Below are positions 54,371 through 64,000 of a stretch of 64,000 nucleotides of DNA, piece after piece; within the stretch, counting starts at the first letter, position 1; the number at the start of each line of letters is the position of its first letter. The stretch is from positions 496,001-560,000 of the forward strand of contig JAWWNJ010000049.1 of NCBI GenBank assembly GCA_037176885.1, in the 5' to 3' direction. The stretch comes from Favolaschia claudopus (Eukaryota; Basidiomycota; Agaricomycetes; Agaricales; Mycenaceae). The position numbers and the translations under genes were made by a program. The notes under the pieces are model-generated. The model saw nothing but the letters and a program-made list of their open reading frames with translations. It did not search any database and was not told the DNA's origin.

Positions 54371-54950
54371 CATGGTTTGCAGCAACACTGTGTAAAACTT
54401 GAGGAGAACAGGAAGATCAGGAAGTTAAACGAATTGCGAGATTCATTGGAATTCAACCAGGTCGGTTCTTGCTTCTCAGTGAATGACCATCATATTGACC
54501 TACTGTTATATGTAGGTCGTTCTCTTTGTCAAGTCTGTGGCGCGGGCGAACGAGCTCGACAAGCTATTGGTCTCTTGCAACTTCCCGAGTATCAGTATTC
54601 ATTCGGGCCTTGCACAGGAGGAGCGGTATGTCGTGTGTTGTGTGATTCGTTTTGTTATTTACAGGCAGTGCAGTATCAGCCGATACACGGCATTCAAAGC
54701 GTTCGAGAAGCGTATACTGGTTGCCACTGATATCTTCGGTCGCGGACATCCCTCCATCGAGTCGGGTGAGTGTGTTCAGGACTGGATACGAAGAGAAGCT
54801 TACGTTGCCGACAGTCATGCAGGTCGATTTGGTACCAAGGGTCTTGAGTTGCAGTGACTTTCGTCGCGTCAAAGACAGATCAGCAAGTCATGGCAACGAT
54901 TCAGTCACGGTGCACAGTCGCCGTACCTGAACTCCCTGATCACATCAACC
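54371..54950 (+). pseudogene. SUB2: Sub2/UAP56-type DEAD-box RNA helicase, C-terminal fragment
   Basis: Begins inside the gene with HGLQQHCVKLEENRKI and LNELRDSLEFNQ, followed by a normal 80-nt intron-like segment. It continues [34 protein letters not shown] (helicase motif IV region), another short intron, then [22 protein letters not shown] (motif V), GRFGTKGL (motif VI remnant) and VPELPDHI at the end. Sub2/UAP56 couples splicing to mRNA export in the nucleus. The N-terminal RecA domain with the DECD box is missing, the sequence after FGRG is replaced, and frames shift after the second intron. The retained introns show it arose by DNA duplication, not retrocopying. Confidence 0.75.
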
Positions 54951-55535
54951 GACGCTACCGCGAGCTGAGGCAAGCTGCCTTCACGGTTTTTTCGTGTCTT
55001 GCAGTGGACTGTAGGCATTCCTCTTCCTGTCGTTAAGGAGGTAGGCGGACTTTCTATTGATTTCGACACTCGAGTTCAATTTGACCCTCAAACCAGCACA
55101 CTCGTGTCTAGATCAACATCTAGATACGTATTCCAGACAGAATGACAATTACAACAGAGATACCAACTGTAGGTAACTAAATGCGGTACAGAGGGGGAAG
55201 AGAATATAGTAGAAGTTTGGTAGAAGTTGCGGCGATAAATAAGACGAAGGTTAAAATTAAAGCAAACGGTAGAGGGCGGAATCAAGATGAATACAGTATA
55301 GGTAGAGGAGCTGTATACTAGATATATAAGACGTGTACAGTATCAAGTAGTAAGACGTACAAATTGAAGCGAGGAATGATTCCAAATGATAGCAGAGAAA
55401 ACAGGCAAAGATGACATGGGCAAGCGGAAAGAGAAAGCAACGGAAAGAGGTAGAAAGCTGCAGCAAAACATTTCTGGATAGCAATGTGCATGCACAAAAG
55501 AAACGAACAAAGAAAGCAGAAGGAAAACAAAAGCG
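54951..55535. other. Intergenic
   Basis: Purine-rich stretch with short frames; no supported gene. Confidence 0.35.
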
Positions 55536-56960
55536 CTATTCAGTAGAAACAGATCGCGGAAAATTCAGCAAGGGAATCAGTCTAGGAACCAGCCAAACCA
55601 ATTGCGTTTGAGTCAGAGTAGCGGCATTCGTCTCCGCGTCATTGGTAAGGTTGTGGTTTTGTGGTGCTCGAGTACCGTCACAGAAACCGCCTTCACCGAA
55701 CATTGCGACAATATTCTGCCATCCGCTGTGAAGTTCTGCATCTGAAGGAGCGGTATCCTTCCACACACCCTTTGGAATGCGTCTGGCCTTGGAGAAAAGC
55801 CGTGTTTTTCGCCGAAATGTATCCTGTGTCCACTGCAAATTAAGAAGGACATCCTCTGTTGTGATCTTCAACCCCGCAGAAAATTCGATTCTGCTATACA
55901 CATCGGAAGCGGCAAGCCCGAGGCGCAAAAGGACGGCGCACAGACGGCGATGATTTTGGACAAGTCCCCACAGTCCCTCCTTGCAAGTCTTGACATGCTT
56001 AGCACGGCGTTCTTCCCCCTCTGTGATACCAGCCTGACGATAGACATAGGAAAGGCTGACCCCTGCTACGAACTGGGGCATGCGGAGAAGAGTGTCGAGA
56101 GATTGTGTGCTTGTGATACAATGATTGACTGGAAGGGACGGGGACGGAGGTTTGGAAGAAAGGGGGATAGGAGAGGAAGAGGGAATGCCAGTGTGTGGCA
56201 ATTGATTCGGGTAGATGAGTAAAGGGTTTTCCAACCAGGTTCCAGAGTCAACTGGATCCACCGAGTTAACTGAATCGAAAATTGAGGTTCCTTTTTACGC
56301 AAATGAACAAAATGCAAGCTTACAATCATTGAAGTTATACAGATCCTGCGCAGCAGCATTGATGTCTGGCCCTGATTGGATTGGAAATGAATTTGCCTCA
56401 GGTTGTGCGGCTGGAAATGGAGACGAATGTGGAATAGGTATTCCTCCGAAATGAGAAAGAATCAAAATGAAATGGCGCGATGGATCTATCCCGAGGGTGC
56501 GTAGAGAAGCCTTGTAAACCGGAATCTCAGGCAGCCCCGGCCAATTGCTGTCTATGGCACTGGCATGGATATGGGTTTGTGTGACTCTAGTGGGATAGAA
56601 ATGAGAAAAGTTTCCAAGGCTACGATAGCCATAAGCTGGGTTCCGCTTTCTGTCATCGAAGATAGGAACAGAAGTGGTCGCTACTTCCATGCTCAGATGC
56701 GCGCTCGGATTGGAGAGAATGTGAATGAGGAAATGGGGAATATTGGCAGAGAACTCGGGAGAGCCATAAAAGTGTAAGAAAATGGACAGGATGAGGGCGG
56801 ATAAGTCGATACAATTAAGGTCTTCATTGAAGGTACCGGCTTGGGCAGGGACGGAGAGGGTAGGAAATGAAACAGATTCCAGACCAGATAGACTAGCAGC
56901 GTCTGGGAGAGCCACCAGTGTACAGGAGACGACCTCGAAAGCCTCTTCCGAGCCCTCCAT
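55536..56960 (-). CDS. Two-exon hypothetical protein
   Basis: Minus strand, exon 1 56960-56324 and exon 2 56269-55536, joined by a 54-nt intron with GTAAGC donor and CAG acceptor; frame is kept and the product is about 456 aa. The first ATG in frame (MEGSEEAFEVVS) was taken as start; the frame is also open a little upstream. The N-terminal 210 residues include hydrophobic segments (DLSALILSIFLHFYGSPEF) and Pro-rich parts. The C-terminal 200 residues are helical, with AGITEGEERRAKHVKTCKEG and LWGLVQNHRRLCAVLLRLGL, and end in a Leu/Pro-rich stretch. The layout resembles the non-DNA-binding half of fungal regulators, but I see no recognised domain. Confidence 0.55.
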
Positions 56961-57085
56961 TTGAACGGGATGCGAAGAATGAAAAGTGCAATGAGCGCGT
57001 TTGTCGCCGTTTGTCACGTCACGTGGGTCGTGTACCGGCTATTGGTGGCCGGAGGCAAGTCTTCGCAAGGTCCTCCACTGCTACC

Positions 57086-58970
57086 ATGTCTGTCTCTGGG
57101 CCAGCACGGCAGGAACTGTTAAACGCCTTTAGACAGCACTACTACTCATACGAAATCACAGTGCGTGACGCAGTCTCCAACTCGGCAGATGCAATGTTCT
57201 ATGGAGGCTCGGAGACGACTTGAGCCAGTACCTTGGTCTTGTGCAAGAGGAAAGCTCCCGCAATCTTGTTCTGTTGCTCAAATTGAATGAATCCATCAGT
57301 ATGCTGCTATTTTCCCCGAAGACGAACTTGACCTCGTACTGCACAATGTCGGTGCGATGCAAAATGATGTACGCCTACAATATGAGCAGGCGGTCGACCA
57401 ATCACACCACGGGCGGCCAACTGTGGTTCAGACAGTTCATACAGGGTCTAGAGGCCGTCCAACCGTTGAGATCGATCCACACTTTCTTCGATGGGCCTAT
57501 TCTCTGCGATCCACTGCTAGTATTGCGAGGTTTCTGGGAGTCAGCCGGAATACTGTCCGGACAGCTCTCCTGGAGTATGGGATCGCTGTTCCTCAGCAGC
57601 AACCGGCTACCTTGGCGGGAGGGAATAGGCGTCGTAATCAGAATCCGGATCCTACCTTTGACGCAGACGATTACCTGATTCAACCCGACGAGCATGCTGC
57701 TCAGACTGCACAAACCTCATCTTACACGGGGCCTCTTTCTGCCATATCTGATGATGATCTCGACGCGCTTGTAGTGAATCTTCGTCGCCATTATCGGAGA
57801 GCTGGTGTTACCATGTTTGACGGAATGTTGCGACGCCTCGGTCATCATGTACCACGGGAGAGAATTCGGCAGTCTCTGATTAGAATTGATCCTGTGCAGC
57901 GCGTCTTTCAAAGGATCACCATCCGCAGGCGCACGTATCATGTACCTGGCCCCAATTCCCTGTGGCACCATGACGGGCAGCATGGTAAGTTTTTTCGTCC
58001 GAGTTTCTCACAAGAAAATTTACGCCTCGTCCAAATCCAGGACTGATACGCTGGGGAATTGTTATACACGGTTTCATCGACGGTTATTCCCGTCTGATCA
58101 CTGGGTTGCGTGCCAGCAATAATAATCGGGCGCAAACTGTTCTAGATTTGTTTTTGATAGCTGCAGCCCGGTTCTTGGCACCCTCCCGTGTGCGCGGTGA
58201 TCACGGTGTCGAGAATCTGCTCGTAGCGGCATATATGGAGGCGCTGCATGGTGAGGGGCGAGGTTCCTATCTTTGGGGGAGGTTGGCCATCTATTTCCTA
58301 TTCATCTGTCATCGGACTCAAACAAAATGGCAGGAGTGTCCATAATGTTCGAATCGAACGCCTCTGGGTAGACGTTACCGCCCAGATCGGTGCAACTTGG
58401 GCAAACGTCTTCATTCTTTTAGAACTCCACCACGGGCTTGATATTAACAACGTCTCGCACATCTGGCTCCTACACTACCTGTTTCTAACACAGATCAATC
58501 AGCAGCTTGAGTTCTTCATGGACTCATGGAACCAGCACCAGATTCAGGTTCGAGATGGTCCCAATCGGAGCCCTGCAGACATGTTCGGTTTTGACATGCT
58601 TGTTCACGGGGTGAGAGGTACCAATGTCAACGCTGCGCAGGACGAGGAGCATATGTCGGATGCTGAATTAGAGGTTTATGGTGTAGACTGGGAAGGTTTT
58701 CAAGATGATGTTCTCCTTGACTCTCGTCAAGAGAACAATGCTGCTAACGAGGGCTCCTCATCTTGGATAGGCCGTGTTGGGCCGCCGCCTGCGGAGCAGC
58801 TGAACGAGGTCCTTGTTGAGCCACCTACCGGGCCATTCTCACCCGAGGAGATGGACGATTTGGCAGCTTCACTCGGCCATCTAGCAGACGCAGTCGAGGA
58901 CAACGAGGTTGCAAACCTTTGGACGGAAGCTCTCATCTTGGCCAGGCAGATGCATCCCGAATTGTTTTGA
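57086..58970 (+). pseudogene. DDE integrase-core (rve-like) domain gene with damaged 5' end
   Basis: The 3' two-thirds is intact: exon from about 57357 to 57984, then 58041-58281 and 58334-58970, with GT-AG introns in phase. A helix-turn-helix-like stretch comes first (TASIARFLGVSRNTVRTALLE). An RNase H-like integrase core follows with Asp in HHDGQHGLIRWG, Asp in RVRGDHGVEN and Glu in VHNVRIERLW, giving a D-D-E triad. The C-terminus is acidic. The family is a domesticated-looking integrase-core group frequent in Agaricomycetes. The N-terminal part from ATG 57086 (RQHYYSYEITVRDAV) is coherent but needs one shift near 57215 (LVQEESSRNLVLLLKLNES) and another near 57295 (DLVLHNVGAMQND). No terminal inverted repeats were seen, so it may be a host gene. 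Confidence 0.72.
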
Positions 58971-60433
58971 TGTTTTTTGTATCACATGTAAAATATTTCG
59001 ATAGCAATACATGCACACTGCGACTCGACTCCGATTTACTCGAATTCGACCCGTGCATGGTATTGTGCTGATCATAAATAAGTCATGCGAGGACAATGAC
59101 ATCTAGTTTCCTGCCTACTTTCCTTACTCACGGAAGATTCAAATATTTAGAGTCTGTAAACTACCGTACACGTATGTACATGCGTTGCCGCCCAAAAGAT
59201 TCAAAACATATCAATTTCCAACAATTCTGATTGGAGGATTAGGCATCAACCACGAAGCTGTTGCAAATCCGACATCATTCTCCCATATCGGGACCCTCCC
59301 GACAGCATTGGCACCCCACACTGAACCTATGAATGCCCCAGTACCCACTGCCGTCTTAGATTGTATGCCGACAGTTGTGAAAGTTGAGAGTTGCGAGTTG
59401 TGAGTTCGACGTTCCGATTACCACTTTAGGAACAGAACATGTGATCAACTCCTCGGAGTTGGTGCTCGAAGTTGCAAACAGTGCGAAACTTCGACCAGAA
59501 ACTATCAAATGTCAGCAAACTACGTAGTTCGACTTGCAAGTATACTCAAACTTAAGACTTCGTTCAGGAAGTGCGATTAATTGACGAAAAAAGATCTCAT
59601 ACAATGGTATGGAATCAAGAGAATCCGGATGAATCGATGCTCAGTCGCCGGCGCAGGAACTCCGAGAGGATGGCCAGAGGATGTTTCTGGAGCTTCCCCC
59701 GAGCCAGCATGATACATAGTGAGAAATCTTGACACCACATTGCAAGGGGGGAAAAGATCCAGAGCGGCGAGTGTGAGAGCATTCATTAAGGTAGATCAAG
59801 GTGTTCTTCAGACAGGTTATTAAATCATTCGGTATGTATCAGGAAGTCTGGCAAAGTCTGGTCCATTTACCCGAATCCATGCTGTGAAAAGTTGAATTGG
59901 TGATTCGGTGAAGGGAGGAATTGAAAAGGCGGAGAGTTTGTGACATTGTGACAGTAACAGTGACGTTTTCGCTTCGACAACCGTGAGTCCGTGACTTGCG
60001 ACTCAGGCTTGACATCGACGACCAAAAATTGGCCAGTGGGCACTGGTATATTGCTAGGCTTCGGCTACTCTTTGCAATGAATTTGCTAGCTTGATATCAC
60101 GCCGGAATTGGTTTCTCACTGCGCCAGAACTCATATCACGTTTGTACGTGATGAAGCTGCTAAGTATGTGAGCAGTGAGCACAATCATGCATCCTACCAA
60201 CTGCCAGATCTCCGATGAATTAGGAACGAAGAAGCGGGGCCTTGCTAAGCAGCTTGATTGAAACCTCCGCCTACAGATCCATTAATCTGAAGATGCTGAG
60301 TGTCAAGGGACGTATCTTTATAATGTTCTGCGGCGTCTGCGCGTAAAGCATCTCTTCCACAACACTCGACTGAGTTCTTATGGATAAAAAGCTGCATAAG
60401 CATGACGCCGACAGTTACGATTCTCGCTCCGAT
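58971..60433. other. Intergenic
   Basis: About 1.5 kb, AT-rich, with GTTGCGAGTT/GAGTTCGACG-type short repeats near 59388-59570; no exon supported. Confidence 0.4.
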
Positions 60434-62819
60434 ATGAGTCTTACCACTGGCACACTGCTGGACCCCGATCGGCCTTGTCCCCCTTCGTAAGTTAGCTGTA
60501 ACGACTTCCCCTTTCTGCCGATGTCGACGCTTTTATCCAGAACAGGGAGTATGTTCTCGGGCTCCAGCCACTTTACTGTGGTTGGCGGGACCTTCAACAA
60601 TGTCACGAAGAGTTACAATAGTACCCCCATTCCTGATTCGATTTTCCCATACAGTAAGTTCATTCAAACTACGCACATCCATAGAATTGCCTTTCAAATG
60701 GTTCCAGATGTTCGGAGTATCCTTGTAGGAGACATCAATCTAGGCCGCGAGGTATGCATCAACGATGGATCTGGCGTCGTCGAACTGCGCCGGGGGAGGC
60801 GAGGTGCGAGAAGATTGTATTCCGCCAAGATTGGAGGTCAAGACATGGTCGTTGCTATGTATCATGGAAACGATGCAGAAAAGGTGCGGTCACTTCACTT
60901 CTCAAATTCCTGGCTTCTTCAAGCCTTCTTGTCTGTTTACTGATTCATTTTCGCAGAATTGGCGGCGGGATATTGCACTATACATGACTATCCGGTAAAT
61001 CTATCTCATTTTCACTATTGCATATCACAAAAACGTGCAGGCATCCCAATATCATCCAAATATATGGAGCCGCGAGATCACCGGCCGACGTTCATATCAC
61101 CGCATTTCATGATCGTGAGTGCACAACATCGTTTTTCCGTCAGTCCGAACGCCACCTAACGCCAGACAAGATTTGATCCCGCTTCAAAGATTCTTAAACT
61201 TTCATCGTCAATCACCAATGAGAAGAGTGTATACATATACGGCTATGTTGTGCGTATTTTGCGCTCCTTGATACTCAGCACTGATTCCTGATAATAGAAT
61301 ACTGAATATCGCGTAAGTATCTGATAATGTTACTGGGGTGCGTCAGATATATCAGCTATCTCGTTTCAGGCCGTCCAGACCTTCTTTTATTCGACGTTCC
61401 ATTACCATTTGGTAACTCAGTATCCTACATCTATTGAGAAGCGCTGAACTACTCTAGGACGGCGAGGATTGCACTATGCTCATTCGTCAGCCAACTGGCC
61501 AACTCTGCATTGACCTCTTCCCGAGCGACATATCCATGGGTATTTATGGGTCTGTAGACACGATAAATCGCCCGGATAAAATGCCATTACTGGGAACACC
61601 CGACGAGCGCAGTACAATCGTAGAAGCGCTGACATTGGTTCAGTATCACGATATATGCAATTGCCATCTTGGAACCAGATTGGGGTCCGAGAGAATTTTC
61701 TCAGCAGGTCCCGTAAATCTCGGCGCGGTCATGTCTCTAACATTGTGGGAGGAGCAGATCGATTCTATGTGGGAGGAGCAAGTCGTAGAATCTACTGAAA
61801 TTGCAACTTTACCAAACTCGGAGCTCGATTTTGGAGGGTGTTCTTGGCATGTAAATGGATTGTGGGCGGGAGAGATCATGAATAATGGATGGACACGGTA
61901 TTGTTGACTTTTTCAATGTTCGCCAAAACATTGTCGTTAATTTCTTCCTTGAAAGTTTCTCATCCGGCGAAGCTGCTGGGACTACGATTTCTCGAGGAGC
62001 TTGGATGCTTGAGCAACAGCGAACGAACTGGCTCAGCCAGGCGAACTATATATTCAGCCGACTTGGAATCGAGTCCAATTTCGACCAGTACTGTTCGTTT
62101 CCGGCGTCTCTCACTTAGAACGTCTTCTAACAAGGTGTTCACTGGCAGTTCTAGTTGACCATGTCCTCTTTGAAGTAAAGATTTCCGCTAATGTGTCGAC
62201 ATGCCCGCCTAAAGGCTTTCTGTTTCTCTGTCCATGGCAGGATTTCCGGTCGCAGAGCGGTTCGTCGTCATTGAGTTCTAGCTGGCCGGAATATCCCATC
62301 TTTTGGTCTCTCGATCCGCTGGGGCGCCAGCGTCTCAACGCGAAACAAGCGAGCAAACTTGGTTTCCCTTCGCTTCAATTTTACTCCCTGTTCGGGGCCC
62401 AGTCCTGGGACGAGAGTGTTTATGTTGGCCTTGATCAATTCCATCAAGCAAAAGGATTTAATCCGAAGAGTCAGGACGCCGCTATGTATCTCGGCCATCC
62501 TCTGTATCAATTCCCTTTCAAACAAGAAGCAAGACTTGCTCATGGTGAGTTGCCTTACAGTCTGAAAACTATCGATGTTGAGCTCGGAGTAAATCAAGCT
62601 ATCAACAATAAGTGCCCAAGACACGAGGAGGATGATGGTAAGCAAACTCAATTACTTGAGAATCAAACCCGAGAAATTCATTGAGCCCTTCAAGGGCAAA
62701 GATATTTACATTCCGATGTGGTTGATGCAATGCTGCCGTCGAACATTTTTGAGTTGACGATTTATGTTCAACTGTCGATTATCTCTGTACTTGCCGTGAT
62801 GCACTTACTGGGCTATTGA
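60434..62819 (+). CDS. Degenerate protein-kinase-like gene with C-terminal membrane segment
   Basis: Begins with exons 60434-60486, 60541-60883, 60957-60994 and 61041-61114, all GT-AG and in phase, followed by several small exons to about 61455 and a long exon with the frame at 61476. The product starts with SHFTVVGGTFNNVT, then a kinase-N-lobe-like part (VYSAKI/LYSAKIGGQDMVVAMYHG) and RHPNIIQIYGAARS, the hydrophobic strand typical of kinase alpha-C/beta-4. No catalytic HRD or DFG motif is seen. Later segments GWTR, TNWLSQANYIFSRLGI, PKGFLFLCPWQDF, PIFWSLDPLGRQRL and AAMYLGHPLYQF match an Agaricomycete family I recall with this layout. The end (ELTIYVQLSIISVLAVMHLL) is a membrane helix, stop at 62817-62819. 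The exon near 61180 and the last intron are uncertain. Confidence 0.65.
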
Positions 62820-63056
62820 GAAGATGTCATGAGTAGGTTTTTAGTAGCTTTGGGTATGAACATGTGTATATGCTCTAGCTTCTCTCATAAAAGCGCCGCC
62901 CGGCGCTGATTACAATATACTTATGGTGAAAATATTGAAGGCAACATCAGCGCATACTGTATTACCTGGAGAGATATCACAATTGAAACCGAAGTGACAA
63001 CAAGGCGAAGAGTCAAGAACTTTCAAGATAGAGATTCGATAGAGTCTTGGCAGCAT
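62820..63056. other. Intergenic between convergent genes
   Basis: Short convergent 3' region, nothing seen. Confidence 0.35.
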
Positions 63057-63972
63057 TCAGCGAGCTCGACCCTTTGCCACAAATTCCTTGTCCGCAGCAT
63101 CCAGTCCATGCTCGAATTTCACGAATGTATCCGACGACTCAAGGAACTCGCTTTCAATCAATTTCGCCTTCTCCGCCAAACGAATTGTTATCTTGCATTC
63201 GAAGGGCGAGGGCCCACTGGCAAGTCCCTGCGTAACCACCTGATATCAGCGTCTATCATGGGATCTGGAACTTGGAATCGGCACCGGTTGATATTTGAAG
63301 GTATCAACCGAAATGGGATTGCCGCTCGCGTCAGTGGCTGGCGAGAAATTGAACGCCCAGATGAGGTTCATGGCATTGATATTCTGAGGAGCTTCTGTTA
63401 CAAGTTACGATGAAAGATAACGAACATACGATGGAGTTGTGTGCAACGTGAATCCCGGGACATGATCTCTAATATTCAGTTAGGGAAGTCATATTTCCGA
63501 TTTCGCATAAGTAATGTAATATAATATGTACTGACCCGACCGACCCCGAACGAAAAATTGGGACGCAAATCGCTTGCATCCAGTCCCAGTTCCGGTTTTG
63601 TACCATTCGGTGTCAGTAGATACCGTTCGGGCATAAACATCTCGGGGTCTTCGAAGAGTGCTGTAACAAAAATGAGATGTTTGATGAAAGAGGAAGGAAA
63701 TACAATATCATTGACTCGAACCTGGATCATGCAAGATCCCCCCTGCAATGGTTCGCCGAAGTCAGTATGTAATCGGAATGTAATCACTGATAAACACTCA
63801 CAAGCGTTAACAAAAATGGTGCAGCCTGTGGGTAAGGTGAATCCTTGGTACTATAATCCCGACGGAAATGTCAAAACTACTATATAGCGAGCACTTCGGA
63901 TGTGCATACCCGTTCATCATTTACTGCGCTGTGAGGAATTAACAGAGGTGTTACTGGACGGAACCGATGTGT
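63057..63972 (-). CDS. Cytochrome P450, C-terminal half (copy 2, runs off right edge)
   Basis: Minus strand; exons 63972-63910, 63850-63802, 63742-63722, 63660-63536, 63468-63430, 63383-63285 and 63227-63057, all phases consistent, with the preceding intron reaching the edge. Motifs in order: THRFRPVTPLLIPH (K-helix end), FVNAWGILHDP, FMPERYLLTPNGTKP (PERF-type), FSFGVGR then RSCPGIHVAHNSI (heme-binding loop with the axial Cys), NAMNLIWAFNFSPATDASG and a C-terminal KGRAR. P450s of this class are ER-bound monooxygenases; the substrate cannot be inferred. It is a close relative of the copy at 41761-44061 but has neither of that copy's G insertions at the equivalent positions, and its C-terminus is about 18 codons longer. 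The visible part looks functional. Confidence 0.85.
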
Positions 63973-64000
63973 CTATGCGAACAAGCTTGTTCAATTTGTG

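Overview
The window is nuclear DNA of a basidiomycete, most likely an Agaricomycete (mushroom-forming fungus). The reasons are short (about 45-60 nt) GT-AG introns in almost every gene, CT-rich leaders, and gene families typical of that class: TET/JBP-like double-stranded beta-helix proteins, RNase H1-N/viroplasmin-like proteins, Agaricomycete F-box proteins, a degenerate kinase-like family, an rve-like DDE integrase family and cytochrome P450s. No rRNA, tRNA or CRISPR was found. Species is not assigned. Exon structures below were worked out by hand from splice motifs and reading-frame arithmetic.

Layout. 1-7.4 kb: a partial acidic gene, a TET/JBP-like gene, and two minus-strand RNase H1-N-like genes. 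7.6-27.6 kb: an 813-codon host gene of unknown function, cut in its third exon by a 17,275-bp Ty3-type LTR retrotransposon (8597-25871, element on the minus strand). The two 1,425-bp LTRs look identical. 28.0-32.4 kb: two intact multi-exon host genes of unknown function; the second has the same architecture as the interrupted gene. 33.1-33.5 kb: a minisatellite of self-complementary GCTCGAGC units. 33.8-40.6 kb: a small secreted protein, a nuclear-type protein with Cys/His-rich C-terminus, and an F-box protein, separated by about 3.3 kb with no convincing gene. 41.8-58.9 kb: a stretch rich in damaged genes (P450, a basic nuclear protein, a large unknown gene, Est1-like and Sub2-like fragments, an integrase-like gene). 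60.4-64 kb: a kinase-like gene with C-terminal membrane segment, and the C-terminal half of a second P450 running off the right edge.

Most interesting object: the retrotransposon. Its gag, protease and RT-RNaseH-integrase frames occupy only half of it. The other half, about 7 kb between the pol stop and the 3' LTR, carries three multi-exon genes on the opposite strand (10520-13490, 13943-14607, 15210-16589) with 16 GT-AG introns. All exon junctions keep frame; the only defect is one in-frame TGA. Two of the products carry cysteine arrays with the spacing, or near spacing, of fungal Zn2Cys6 binuclear clusters. Because these genes are antisense to the genomic RNA, their introns would not be spliced from it and could survive reverse transcription. 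The element also has a textbook -1 slippery heptamer at the gag stop and an unusual primer-binding site. It is young: identical LTRs, a short target duplication, and a host reading frame restored exactly when the element is removed on paper.
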